32,578 bases of DNA from Bacteroidaceae bacterium (lineage in GTDB: Bacteria; Bacteroidota; Bacteroidia; Bacteroidales; Bacteroidaceae): positions 1 through 32,578 of the forward strand of contig JAFZSA010000014.1 of the NCBI GenBank assembly GCA_017619585.1, given 5' to 3'. A program made the position numbers and the translations under genes. The notes beneath the pieces were generated by a model. The model made no database searches and was not told the DNA's origin. It saw nothing but the letters and a program-made list of their open reading frames with translations. This document shows, piece after piece, positions 13,759 to 22,316 of the stretch (the stretch's first letter is position 1; every line of letters starts with the position of its first letter).

Positions 13759-14875
13759 TTTAATTCACAATTCACAATTCATAATTCATAATATCTCCCT
13801 TTGGGGATGTTTGGTGGGGGCCATTCTGTTCTTTACTTCCTGCTATCAGCCTAATGTGACGATGAAAACCACCGTTTTTGACAGAGGATATTCTAACTTC
13901 GTCCGGGAGGCCAAATATAGTAATGTGATGTCGAAAGAGAAGCAAGACTCCATGATGGCAAGCGACCAGGCTATATTGTCTTGCCCCCTTCCGGAATGCC
14001 TGAACTTCGATGCTTTTATGGGTACGCATACAGACTTTGGCGAAGGCGATACGGTTACTACCACGCTCTATGATTATTTTGATACTGCAGAAAAGATGAG
14101 CGAGCGGACACCCTTGCAACTGAACGGCGTGCGTCTGAGGTCGAAGGCCAAACTGGACAAGCGGTTTCGCTGGTTCTATACCGAATACACCTTCACGGAA
14201 ACCTTCTATTGCGTGGGTGATACGTTCAAGCTGCCTGCTACCGACTATGCCGACAAAGCAGAGATAAGCTACTGGTTCACAGGTCGCCCCAATCTGATTG
14301 AAGGTATGAGCGGTGCTGAGGCTTCGCAAAAGCTGGGCGATATAGAGCCTCAGATCACTAAGTGGCTGAATGATAACCTTTTTAAGATAGGATTCGACTT
14401 CATTGTGGCTAACTATGATTCCATCCCCAATCCTCCCGTTAGCCGTGAACGTTTCATAGAGCTGCACGACTCATTGGCAAAATACCTGATTTCTCAGGCG
14501 GATGATATTCTGGAGATACAGACTGATGAGGCTCTTCGCAATTTCTTCCACTCGGATGCCTACGCAATGTTCTTTGACGAAGATACACCCTGCGGAAAGG
14601 CCCTGAACAAAGAGTTCTTGAATAGCCTGAACATCTTTTGGTTCAACGTTCCTTATATCCTAGAGATGCCTGGATCCGTTGTAGATCCAGGTAACGGAAC
14701 ACTTCAGGCAGACGGCACCATCTTCTATCCTTTCACAGGCGAGCGCCTCATCCCTCAGGATTACACTATTACCGCTACATCACGCAAGGTTAATATTTGG
14801 GCCTGTGTGGTTTCCGGCCTCATCATCCTCCTTGCCATTGGCAGCTTCTTGTACAGGAGAAAGCGAGAAAGATAA
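13745..14875 (+). CDS. Lipoprotein with a C-terminal membrane anchor, third gene of sigma operon 3
   Basis: A 376-residue protein of unknown family. It has an N-terminal hydrophobic segment with a lipobox (LFFTSC, Cys33), so it is probably lipid-modified. A large domain (about 35-345) follows, with many Asp/Glu and Tyr/Phe residues, and then a C-terminal membrane span (about 350-368, IWACVVSGLIILLAIGSFLY) with a basic tail RRKRER. Lipid anchor plus inner-membrane span is unusual. The first 16 residues (LIHNSQFIIHN) are coded by an AATTCAC/AATTCAT heptamer array, so the original start may have lain further in. It may be the sensor of the pathway; this is inference. Confidence 0.8.
   Translation: MKTINLIHNSQFIIHNISLWGCLVGAILFFTSCYQPNVTMKTTVFDRGYSNFVREAKYSNVMSKEKQDSMMASDQAILSCPLPECLNFDAFMGTHTDFGEGDTVTTTLYDYFDTAEKMSERTPLQLNGVRLRSKAKLDKRFRWFYTEYTFTETFYCVGDTFKLPATDYADKAEISYWFTGRPNLIEGMSGAEASQKLGDIEPQITKWLNDNLFKIGFDFIVANYDSIPNPPVSRERFIELHDSLAKYLISQADDILEIQTDEALRNFFHSDAYAMFFDEDTPCGKALNKEFLNSLNIFWFNVPYILEMPGSVVDPGNGTLQADGTIFYPFTGERLIPQDYTITATSRKVNIWACVVSGLIILLAIGSFLYRRKRER
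13762..13789. repeat. AATTCAY heptamer array inside the lipoprotein signal peptide
   Basis: Four perfect 7-base units: AATTCAC twice, then AATTCAT twice. A similar array lies at 17494. Here it is read in frame near the start of the lipoprotein gene. Confidence 0.8.
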
Positions 14876-14892
14876 AAAGTAAGAAAACAAAG

Positions 14893-14918
14893 AAAAGGTG
14901 GCCAATTGGTCACCTTTT
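14893..14918. terminator. Bidirectional terminator between convergent genes
   Basis: AAAAGGTG (14893-14900) pairs with CACCTTTT (14911-14918), and the centre CCAATTGG is self-complementary; one mismatch (G-T) lies in between. It sits between the lipoprotein gene (plus) and the HAD gene (minus) and is followed by T-rich runs on both strands. Confidence 0.75.
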
Positions 14919-14927
14919 CTGTATACC

Positions 14928-15716
14928 TTATATTACATTGAAGTGTCGGAGAGCATTGAGGATTCCGTCTTCGTCAACAGAAGTGGTGACGTAATCGGCC
15001 TGCTGCTTCAGTTCTTCTATGGCATTACCCATTGCAATGCCAATGCCTGCCTGCAGAATCATAGAGGTATCATTGCCTCCATCTCCGAAGGCTATGGTCT
15101 GCTTGGGGTCGAAGCCCTGATGACGGGCCATTGCCAAAATGCCCTTGCCTTTATCAGCTCCATCAGCTGTGATATCAGTAAACTCGGGATGCCAACGACC
15201 GGATATGCAATTCGGCATTTGGGCCAATAGCTTCGTCTCGTATTCGGGTGAGAAGAAGGGCGTCAACTGTAGGGTGTCCTGCTGTAGCACTTCCTCCAGT
15301 GGCGCAGCTTTATCCAAATCTTTTACGTCAAGTGTCTGGTGGAAGATTCTGTCAACAGCACCTGTTGGGTCCATTATGGCCACATCCTTGCGACCTACCA
15401 CAATCATGCTGTAGCCCTTCTGCTTGGCATCATTCACACAGGTTATGACGTCCTCTTTGGGGATGGGATTGCAGCATACCAGTTCATCGCCTACAAAACA
15501 GAGGGCTCCGTTGGTAGTGATGAAGCCGTCTATAAGATGCGAGATGCTGTCTATGTTATTGATGATAATAGGTGGACGCCCCGTGGCAATATAGACACGT
15601 GACCCATTGGCCTTGGCCTGTGTGAGGGCAAGGATGGTAGAAGACGGAATCTGGTGCGTGTTGAAACTGACCAGCGTTCCGTCTATATCAAAGAATAATG
15701 CGTATTGTTGCTTCAT
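14928..15716 (-). CDS. Cof-type HAD-superfamily phosphatase (HAD-IIB)
   Basis: A 262-residue cytoplasmic hydrolase predicted to remove phosphate from sugar phosphates or nucleotides. Motif I is LFFDIDGTL (8-16) with the nucleophile Asp, followed by ATGR (44-47, motif II), the Lys of GADKGKGI (about 190, motif III) and IAFGDGGNDTSMI (about 208-220, motif IV). The cap between motifs II and III is of the Cof/IIB type. The gene starts within the stop of the SulP gene (4-base overlap), so it is co-transcribed and likely co-translated. Its exact substrate cannot be predicted. It ends just before a bidirectional terminator. Confidence 0.9.
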   Translation of the reverse strand: MKQQYALFFDIDGTLVSFNTHQIPSSTILALTQAKANGSRVYIATGRPPIIINNIDSISHLIDGFITTNGALCFVGDELVCCNPIPKEDVITCVNDAKQKGYSMIVVGRKDVAIMDPTGAVDRIFHQTLDVKDLDKAAPLEEVLQQDTLQLTPFFSPEYETKLLAQMPNCISGRWHPEFTDITADGADKGKGILAMARHQGFDPKQTIAFGDGGNDTSMILQAGIGIAMGNAIEELKQQADYVTTSVDEDGILNALRHFNVI

Positions 15717-17461
15717 GATTGTGAAACGCCCAGGAACTCGCGAGCCTTCTGCAGGGCTACATCAATATGGGGACAGATATGGTCGGGGTTCATCTTGTCA
15801 TAGAAATGAGCCTTCTCTAACTGACTGTGAACCTTGGGTGTTACACCAGAGAGGATAACGTGGATGCCCTGTTCGTGGTTCATCTCTATCAGGTTGGCAA
15901 GGTTATGGATACCCGTAGAATCTATGAAGGGAACCTTACGCATACGGATAATCTGAACCTGAGGACGATGATTGGAGTTGAGGTTCAACATCAGATCGTC
16001 GAACTTGTTGGCAATTCCAAAGAAGTAAGGACCGTTGATCTCATACACGGCACAGCCCTCGGGGATGAGGAGGTGTTCCTCGTGTACATCCATATCAGCC
16101 TCGTCGTTGGGGTCAATCTCATCGCTGATAACAGAAATCTCTGTTGTCTCCATAACACGCTTGATGAAGAGGGCACATGCAATGATGAGGCCAATCTCGA
16201 TGGCAATGGTAAGGTCGAAGATGACAGTCAGGAAGAAGGTTACCAGCAGTACGGTAACATCGCTCTTGGGATTCTTGAGCAAGCCCTTGAAGGTACGCCA
16301 ACCGCTCATGTTGTAGCTGACAATCACCAATACGGCAGCCAAGGCAGCCATAGGAATATATTCGGCAAAAGGCATCAGTACCAACAGGATGAGCAGCAGA
16401 ACAATGGCATGGATGATGCCGGCAACAGGGGTACGACCGCCATTGTTGATGTTGGTCATGGTACGTGCAATAGCTCCTGTAGCAGGGATACCACCAAAGA
16501 TAGGTGTTACCAGGTTGGCTACACCCTGAGCTACAAGCTCCATGTTGGAATCATGCTTGTCGGAGATAACACCGTCGGCGACGGTGGCAGAGAGCAGACT
16601 CTCTATAGCACCCAAGATAGCAATGGTGAAGGCAACAGGCATAAGGGTCTTGACCAAATCGAAGGTGATAGTGGGAACAACCATCTCCGGCAACTGGGCC
16701 TGAATATGGAAACGGTCGCCGATGGTGTCAATACCCTGGATGCCGAACTGGTTCTTCAGAATCAGCACGGCTGCGGTTCCCAGGAGAATACCATAGAGTG
16801 AGCCGGGAATCTTGTTCAAGACAGGTACACGCTTCAGCGCCATGGGTGAGAAGATGATGATGAGCAGGCTGCCCAGAGCTACAATGAAGTTCCAGAGGTT
16901 GAAGGTACTCAGGTTCTGGAAGTAGCAAACCCACTTGCCTATGAAGTCGCCGGGTGTCTTCAGGGGAATGCGGATTATCTCGCCCGTGTTGCTTACGGCC
17001 TCCTGGGTAAGCCCCAATACATCACCCATCTGTGTGGTGAAGATGGTGGCGGCAATACCGGCAGTAAAGCCAATGATAATGGGGTAGGGGATGAACTTGA
17101 TAACGGCTCCCAGGCGGAAGGCACCCAAGGCAATGAGTATCACACCTGCCAGCATGGTGGCAATGAGAAGGCCCTGCAGGCCATACTCGGGGTTATTGAC
17201 AATGCCGTAGATGATAACGATAAAGGCACCGGTAGGACCGCCAATCTGAACCTTGGTTCCACCTAAAACAGAAATGATGAAACCAGCCACAATGGCAGTA
17301 ATGATACCTTTCTCTGGAGTTACGCCTGATGCTATACCGAAGGCAATGGCCAAAGGCAATGCCACAATACCGACTATAAGACCGGCCATCAGGTCTTTCA
17401 TGAACGTCTCGCGGTTGTAGTTCTTGAGACAACCGATAATTCTTGGTGTTAATCCTTTCAT
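15713..17461 (-). CDS. SulP-family anion transporter with STAS domain
   Basis: A 582-residue inner-membrane protein. The transporter core (about 10-410) has 12-14 hydrophobic spans, including GIVALPLAIAFGIASGVTPE near residue 40, a typical SulP motif, VQIGGPTGAFIVIIYGIV, and GGIPATGAIARTMTNINNGG (about 325). The C-terminal STAS domain (about 465-580) contains PFIDSTGIHNLANLIEM. The family carries sulfate, bicarbonate or other anions with Na+ or H+; the substrate is not certain here. The ATG at 17461 is preferred to a TTG at 17467. It forms a two-gene operon with the HAD gene. A TAATTTTG -7 box lies 20 bases upstream. Confidence 0.9.
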   Translation of the reverse strand: MKGLTPRIIGCLKNYNRETFMKDLMAGLIVGIVALPLAIAFGIASGVTPEKGIITAIVAGFIISVLGGTKVQIGGPTGAFIVIIYGIVNNPEYGLQGLLIATMLAGVILIALGAFRLGAVIKFIPYPIIIGFTAGIAATIFTTQMGDVLGLTQEAVSNTGEIIRIPLKTPGDFIGKWVCYFQNLSTFNLWNFIVALGSLLIIIFSPMALKRVPVLNKIPGSLYGILLGTAAVLILKNQFGIQGIDTIGDRFHIQAQLPEMVVPTITFDLVKTLMPVAFTIAILGAIESLLSATVADGVISDKHDSNMELVAQGVANLVTPIFGGIPATGAIARTMTNINNGGRTPVAGIIHAIVLLLILLVLMPFAEYIPMAALAAVLVIVSYNMSGWRTFKGLLKNPKSDVTVLLVTFFLTVIFDLTIAIEIGLIIACALFIKRVMETTEISVISDEIDPNDEADMDVHEEHLLIPEGCAVYEINGPYFFGIANKFDDLMLNLNSNHRPQVQIIRMRKVPFIDSTGIHNLANLIEMNHEQGIHVILSGVTPKVHSQLEKAHFYDKMNPDHICPHIDVALQKAREFLGVSQS

Positions 17462-17480
17462 TCTCAATCTTTTTGCGGTG

Positions 17481-17488
17481 CAAAATTA
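17481..17488 (-). promoter_or_regulatory. -7 box of the SulP-HAD operon
   Basis: On the minus strand this reads TAATTTTG, matching TAnnTTTG, 20 bases before the ATG. The heptamer array lies where the -33 region should be, and no TTTG is seen there. Confidence 0.5.
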
Positions 17489-17493
17489 CGATT

Positions 17494-17514
17494 AATTCAT
17501 AATTCATAATTCAT
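17494..17514. repeat. AATTCAT heptamer array between divergent genes
   Basis: Three perfect tandem copies of AATTCAT followed by AATT, lying between the divergent -7 boxes of the SulP operon and the peptide transporter gene. It matches the array at 13762. Confidence 0.8.
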
Positions 17515-17524
17515 AATTATTTTA

Positions 17525-17532
17525 TACTTTTG
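17525..17532 (+). promoter_or_regulatory. -7 box of the peptide transporter gene
   Basis: TACTTTTG matches TAnnTTTG, 34 bases before the ATG at 17566. No TTTG -33 box is seen; the heptamer array occupies that region. Confidence 0.5.
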
Positions 17533-17565
17533 CAGCCAAATACTTAATCTAAATCAATATTCAAT

Positions 17566-19119
17566 ATGTTTGAAGGTCAACCAAAAGGCTTATACGCCTT
17601 GGCTCTAGCCAATACGGGAGAACGTTTTGGCTATTACACTATGCTTGCTATTTTTACGCTGTTTATGCAAGCAAAGTTCGGATGGGATGAAGCAACAGCA
17701 GGTCAGGTGAATGCCATCTTCCTGGCAGCCGTATACTTCTTGCCCCTGGCAGGTGGATATCTGTCTGATAAGATTGGTTATGGCAAGTGTGTAACCATTG
17801 GTATGCTTGTTATGTTCCTGGGTTACTTTGGTCTTGCTTTTCCCGCAGCAAGTTTGGAAACAGCAAAGGTTACCATGTTGGCTGGCTTGACAGCTGTGGC
17901 CGTAGGTACAGGTCTCTTTAAGGGTAACCTACAGGTGCTGGTGGGCAACCTATATGACGATCCCAAATATTCCGCCCGCCGTGATTCTGCTTTCAGCCTT
18001 TTCTATATGGCTATTAACATTGGTGCCATGTTTGCCCCCTCTATGGCAAAGTGGGTTACCAATCAGTATCTGGCACAATATAATATGGTATATGATGCTG
18101 CCAATACAGATCCAGAGTACCTGAAGGCATTGTCAGGCGGTTACGGTCTGTGTTTCGGCGTGGCATGTATTTCTCTAATCATGTCGGCGGTTATCTATTT
18201 TGCCTTCAGGGGCTGGTTTAAACATGCTGATGTAACAGCCAAGCAGGCACAAAATAATGGTGATGCTAACGTAGAGGTGTTGACTCCCAAGCAGACAAAG
18301 GACAGAATCATAGCCCTGCTGCTGGTGTTCTTCGTCGTGATTTTCTTCTGGATGGCATTTCACCAGAATGGTTCTGCGTTGACATTCTTCGCCAAGAAGT
18401 ACACCAACCTGACTGTAGAGGGCCCCATGCGATTCGGCTTCAACATCTTCAGTTTGGCTCTGGTTGCAGTAGCTGTTTACACAGGTTTCTCTGCTATTCA
18501 GTCTAAAGTGCGTAAGACCAAGGCTATCTGCTCTGTGGCTACCGTTGCTTTGTTGGGAGGTGCCTACGCCTTGTACTCCATGATGAGCAATCCTACTATG
18601 GCTCAGCCTTCTGACTTCCAGCAGTTCAATCCCTTCTTTGTTGTTGCTCTGACACCTTTCAGCATGGTATTGTTTGACGGCCTGGCTAAGAAGGGTCATG
18701 AGATTAGTGCTCCTACACGTATTGCTTGGGGTATGTTTGTGGCTGCTCTCGGTTTCGGTGTTATCACGCTTGCCTCAACAGGACTGATTTCTCCCATGGA
18801 CTTGGGTGACAAGACACAGAGCATCCTTTCACCCGGATGGCTGATTTCTACCTATCTGACATTGACTTTTGCCGAATTGCTGCTCAGTCCTATGGGTATC
18901 AGCTTTGTTTCCAAGGTTGCTCCTCCAAAGTACAAGGGCCTGATGATGGGAGGCTGGTTTGTGGCTACTGCCATTGGTAACTATGCCAGCATGTTGCCCT
19001 CTATGCTGTGGAATAAAATACCTCTGATGTACAACTGGGCTATCTTGATTGGTCTTTGTTTGGTTAGTGCCCTGCTGATGTTCTCTTTGCTGGGCAAGCT
19101 GAAGAAGATGACAGCATAA
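17566..19119 (+). CDS. Proton-dependent oligopeptide transporter (POT/PTR family)
   Basis: A 517-residue inner-membrane transporter that would import di- and tripeptides with protons. Over a dozen hydrophobic spans are visible. Family marks are NTGERFGYYTMLAIFTLF near residue 16, GTGLFKGNLQVLVGNLY (about 113-129) and the PTR2 segment DSAFSLFYMAINIGAMFAPS (about 140-159). The usual ExxER motif of helix 1 reads NTGER here, so the first Glu is replaced while the second Glu and Arg remain. A cytoplasmic loop (about 220-245) precedes the second half. NhaC follows after 11 bases, so the two genes are probably co-transcribed. Confidence 0.92.
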   Translation: MFEGQPKGLYALALANTGERFGYYTMLAIFTLFMQAKFGWDEATAGQVNAIFLAAVYFLPLAGGYLSDKIGYGKCVTIGMLVMFLGYFGLAFPAASLETAKVTMLAGLTAVAVGTGLFKGNLQVLVGNLYDDPKYSARRDSAFSLFYMAINIGAMFAPSMAKWVTNQYLAQYNMVYDAANTDPEYLKALSGGYGLCFGVACISLIMSAVIYFAFRGWFKHADVTAKQAQNNGDANVEVLTPKQTKDRIIALLLVFFVVIFFWMAFHQNGSALTFFAKKYTNLTVEGPMRFGFNIFSLALVAVAVYTGFSAIQSKVRKTKAICSVATVALLGGAYALYSMMSNPTMAQPSDFQQFNPFFVVALTPFSMVLFDGLAKKGHEISAPTRIAWGMFVAALGFGVITLASTGLISPMDLGDKTQSILSPGWLISTYLTLTFAELLLSPMGISFVSKVAPPKYKGLMMGGWFVATAIGNYASMLPSMLWNKIPLMYNWAILIGLCLVSALLMFSLLGKLKKMTA

Positions 19120-19130
19120 CTTATTAGACA

Positions 19131-20555
19131 TTGAAAAAACAAATTGAACTTCTTATAGCATGTGTGCCACTGGTGTTACTGGTGGCACTCATTTCTATTG
19201 TAGTCTCGATATTTGGTGACGAGACACTCTCAGGAGCTTCACAAATCTCCCTTATTGTAGCAACAGCTGTCTGTGTAAGTATAGGTCTGCTGAGGAAGAC
19301 CATTACGTGGGCTGACTTTGAAAAAGCCCTTGCCGACAAGATAGGAGGCGTAAGCGGTGGCATCATCATTCTGTTGCTGATAGGAGCCCTGGGCGGTTCC
19401 TGGATGGTAGGCGGTATTGTTCCTACCTTAATATATTATGGTATGCAGATTATGTCGCCCCAGTGGTTTCTGGTTTCTGCTTGCATCATCTGTGCCTTGG
19501 TGAGTGTGATAACAGGTTCGTCATGGACCACAATCGCTACCATAGGTATTGCCTTGATGGGAATAGGACAGGCTTTGGACTTCCATCCGGGATGGGCGGC
19601 AGGAGCTATTATCTCTGGTGCTTACTTTGGCGACAAGATTTCTCCGCTTTCAGATACTACCGTTCTGGCCAGCAGTACTGTGGGTACGCCACTCTTTACG
19701 CATATCCGCTATATGCTCTATACCACAGTCCCTACTTTTCTTATTACCTTATTGATATTTACATTAGAAGGTTTGGGACATGCTCCGGCATCCTCGGAAC
19801 ATGTGATGATGGTACAGAATACATTGCAGCACACATTCTATATCTCGCCCATGTTGCTGATGGTGCCTGTATGTACAGGTCTGCTCATTGCCATGCGTCT
19901 GCCATCTATGGTGGTGCTTTTTCTGGCAACATTGATGGGAGCCCTGACAGCCGCTTTTACGCAAGGCGCCTTGTTGGATCAGATTGCCGGGACAGATCTG
20001 GAAGGCTTCTCACAGCGTTTGCGAGGTGCATTGATTGTTGTCTATGGCAAGACCAATCTGAATACAGGTGTACCGGAACTGAATGATTTGGTTGCCACTC
20101 GTGGTATGGCAGGTATGCTGGATACTATCTGGCTGATTATATGTGCCATGCTTTTTGGTGCCGCAATGACAGCCACGGGCATGCTGGATACTATCATGAA
20201 AGCATTGATACGTTTGGTGAAAGGAGTTGTTTCTCTGGTAGCTACAACAGCCTTTACGGGTGTGTTCCTGAATATAGTCTCTGCTGACCAGTATCTGTCC
20301 ATCATTCTTTCCGCTACCATGTTCGGGCCTACCTATAAGCGTTATGGACTGGAGCCTCGCTTGCTCAGCAGAACCTGCGAGGATAGTGCAACCGTATGTT
20401 CGGTTCTTATTCCCTGGAATACGTGTGGTATGACGCAAAGTCATGTGTTAGGCGTATCTACTTTGATCTATGCGCCTTTCTGTTTCTTCTGCTACCTGAG
20501 TCCCATAATGACTGTTATTGCTTCTGCTTTCCTGAAGAAACGTTATAGACTTTAG
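19131..20555 (+). CDS. nhaC: Na+/H+ antiporter, NhaC family
   Basis: A 474-residue inner-membrane antiporter. It starts at TTG (19131, MKKQIELLIACVPLVLLV); no ATG occurs early in the frame. About 11 to 12 hydrophobic spans are visible. Family features include GVSGGIIILLLIGALGGSWM (about 75-94), TGSSWTTIATIGIALMGIG (about 126-144) and GAYFGDKISPLSDTTVLAS (about 161-179), the DKxSPLSDTT motif typical of NhaC proteins. The antiporter may maintain the ion gradients used by the neighbouring transporters. It lies 11 bases after the peptide transporter gene and ends before a terminator. A malate-lactate (MleN) relative is a less likely alternative. Confidence 0.88.
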   Translation: MKKQIELLIACVPLVLLVALISIVVSIFGDETLSGASQISLIVATAVCVSIGLLRKTITWADFEKALADKIGGVSGGIIILLLIGALGGSWMVGGIVPTLIYYGMQIMSPQWFLVSACIICALVSVITGSSWTTIATIGIALMGIGQALDFHPGWAAGAIISGAYFGDKISPLSDTTVLASSTVGTPLFTHIRYMLYTTVPTFLITLLIFTLEGLGHAPASSEHVMMVQNTLQHTFYISPMLLMVPVCTGLLIAMRLPSMVVLFLATLMGALTAAFTQGALLDQIAGTDLEGFSQRLRGALIVVYGKTNLNTGVPELNDLVATRGMAGMLDTIWLIICAMLFGAAMTATGMLDTIMKALIRLVKGVVSLVATTAFTGVFLNIVSADQYLSIILSATMFGPTYKRYGLEPRLLSRTCEDSATVCSVLIPWNTCGMTQSHVLGVSTLIYAPFCFFCYLSPIMTVIASAFLKKRYRL

Positions 20556-20624
20556 GCTTTAGTTTTTGGCATCGGAAAGCCCGAAATAAGGCAAAAATAG
20601 CCTTTAAGTGTTAAATTTATGTTA

Positions 20625-20653
20625 AAATACCCGTCAGTTCTTGGCGGGTATTT
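20625..20653 (+). terminator. Terminator-like hairpin after nhaC
   Basis: AAATACCCG (20625-20633) pairs perfectly with CGGGTATTT (20645-20653), 11-base loop, followed by a modest T-rich stretch. A smaller hairpin, AAGGC/GCCTT, lies at 20588-20604. The main hairpin overlaps the upstream part of the promoter of the next operon. Confidence 0.6.
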
Positions 20654-20671
20654 CTGTTTGTCATACTTTTG
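20641..20671 (+). promoter_or_regulatory. Promoter of the nine-gene ABC/efflux operon
   Basis: TTGG (20641-20644), 19 bases, then TACTTTTG (20664-20671), matching TAnnTTTG. It lies 25 bases before the first ATG at 20697. It is the only good promoter seen for the nine genes. Confidence 0.55.
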
Positions 20672-20696
20672 CAGTGTACTATTCAACTATTACACT

Positions 20697-21404
20697 ATGA
20701 TTGATATAAAAAATGTCACATTCGGGTACAATAAGTACTGCAATGTATTACAAGATTTCAGCTTGCAATTCAAGAAGGGCGGGGTATATGGCCTGCTTGG
20801 TAAGAACGGCACAGGTAAGAGTACATTACTTTATCTGATGATGGGTTTGCTTCTTCCCAAGCAGGGCGAGGTGCGAGTGGATGGTATCCTTACTTCAAAA
20901 CGTTTGCCTGAGGTGATGCAGGATATGTTCATTGTTCCTGAGGAATATGACTTGCCGCGTATCAGTCTTGCAGAGTATGTGAAAAGTCTGAAACCTTTTT
21001 ACCCCAAGTTCTCTGATGAATTGCTGACGCGTTGCCTGGAAGGTTTTGATATGACACCTAACGTTAATCTGGGTGCTCTCTCAATGGGACAGAAGAAGAA
21101 GGTGTATATGTGCATTGCCTTGGCTACGAATACTGATTATCTGTTGATGGACGAGCCTACCAACGGATTGGACATCCTTTCAAAGAGCCAGTTCCGCAAG
21201 GTGGTGATTGGAAGCATGTCTGAGGATAAGACCATTATTATCTCTACCCATCAGGTTCATGATGTGGAGCACATGCTGGATCACGTCTGCATTATAAATC
21301 AGAATAGTGTGTTGCTGGATACTCCCTTGGTGGAAGATAACGGACCAATTGACCTGGAGAAACTCTTTATTGAAACATTAACTAACAAAACAGTGGAGGA
21401 GTAA
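20697..21404 (+). CDS. ABC transporter ATP-binding protein (YtrB-like)
   Basis: A 235-residue cytoplasmic ATPase. Walker A is GKNGTGKST (35-43), the ABC signature reads LSMGQKKKV (about 134-142), and Walker B is YLLMDEPTNGLD (about 153-164), with the switch His in IISTHQVHD (about 187). The signature has Met instead of the usual Gly after LS, as seen in some YtrB-type proteins. The ATG at 20697 follows the promoter; an upstream start at 20619 would read through it. The next gene is the permease, 3 bases away. In Bacillus, YtrA/GntR-linked ABC proteins respond to cell-wall antibiotics; a similar role is inferred from the nearby GntR gene. Confidence 0.9.
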   Translation: MIDIKNVTFGYNKYCNVLQDFSLQFKKGGVYGLLGKNGTGKSTLLYLMMGLLLPKQGEVRVDGILTSKRLPEVMQDMFIVPEEYDLPRISLAEYVKSLKPFYPKFSDELLTRCLEGFDMTPNVNLGALSMGQKKKVYMCIALATNTDYLLMDEPTNGLDILSKSQFRKVVIGSMSEDKTIIISTHQVHDVEHMLDHVCIINQNSVLLDTPLVEDNGPIDLEKLFIETLTNKTVEE

Positions 21405-21407
21405 GAT

Positions 21408-22289
21408 ATGAAAGCATTTGATTTTAACAGGTTCCTTAACGTTGCCCGTTGGGACATCACCATAAACCGTAAGTTCTATATCCGCCAGATTGTAGTAATT
21501 GCAGGCTGCGTATTGATACCGGTAATTTTCAGATATTTGAAGGCTGTGTATAGTTACCTGATGATGTCTGACTCTCTAAGCTTCAGTGAGTACAGGAGTA
21601 TTGCCGCTATTGCTTTTCATGACGTGGATTCATACTCTTATTATTTCAATTTGTTATTTCTTGTAGCAATGGTTCAGATGCTCTGTTATGCATTTCACAA
21701 TCTTGCTACTAAACAGGGACGCATCAACGAGCTGACCCTTCCGGCTACCAATCAGGAACGTTTTGCATGGCATATTGTATGTAAGGTACTTGGCACATTT
21801 CTGGTATTCATGGCGAGTATCCTGCTGGCCGATCTGGTACATGTAATCCTAGGATGGGCAATGTTCGGAATAACAGATCCGCACTCCCTTACATGTGCAA
21901 CCTGGAGACTTGGAAATGAAGATTCGTTCCTGATCAATTTCAATGGAACAGCCTATGCGCGTTTCGGTCTGGAGTGTTTCATCTCGTTCCTGGGTCTGAG
22001 TTTCTACACTACTTTCCTGTTGGGAAGTGCCCTGAAGTATAAGCATACCTTTGGTTACGTGTTGCTATTCCATGTTGTGTTCTGGATAGTTTCCGTTATT
22101 CTGTTTGGTATAGGAGCTTGCGTGATAGCTCATATGAATTTTTGTGATTTGACAATCTTCTGTGAAGTGCCGGAATGGCTACAGTCTTTATTGCTGAATA
22201 TTCCTGTCTTGGCTGTGCTTTGTGCAATGTGGTGGCTGACCTACCGCCTATATTGCCGTGCTCAGATTACAACACGTAGGAATCCGTAA
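21408..22289 (+). CDS. ABC transporter membrane subunit (ABC-2-like)
   Basis: A 293-residue membrane protein with about six hydrophobic spans (near residues 24-43, 75-95, 125-150, 185-205, 215-240, 260-280). Between the second and third spans is KQGRINELTLPATNQERFAW, a cytoplasmic segment seen in Bacteroidota ABC permeases. It is directly behind its probable ATPase and 27 bases ahead of the regulator. I infer that the pair forms an exporter or signal-relay transporter. The substrate is unknown. Confidence 0.75.
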   Translation: MKAFDFNRFLNVARWDITINRKFYIRQIVVIAGCVLIPVIFRYLKAVYSYLMMSDSLSFSEYRSIAAIAFHDVDSYSYYFNLLFLVAMVQMLCYAFHNLATKQGRINELTLPATNQERFAWHIVCKVLGTFLVFMASILLADLVHVILGWAMFGITDPHSLTCATWRLGNEDSFLINFNGTAYARFGLECFISFLGLSFYTTFLLGSALKYKHTFGYVLLFHVVFWIVSVILFGIGACVIAHMNFCDLTIFCEVPEWLQSLLLNIPVLAVLCAMWWLTYRLYCRAQITTRRNP

Positions 22290-22316
22290 TTTTCAATTTA
22301 AAACAAACCTTACATT

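Noticed and set aside
13772..14467. 231-codon open frame on the minus strand across the lipoprotein gene
   Set aside because: It has no motif or promoter and overlaps a better-supported gene in its whole length.
15827..16801. 324-codon open frame on the plus strand across the SulP gene
   Set aside because: It is antisense to a clear transporter gene and is rich in His, Gln and Asn as expected of a shadow frame.
13762..17514. Heptamer arrays as CRISPR-like repeats
   Set aside because: The units are 7 bases long, in direct contact without spacers, and no cas gene is present.
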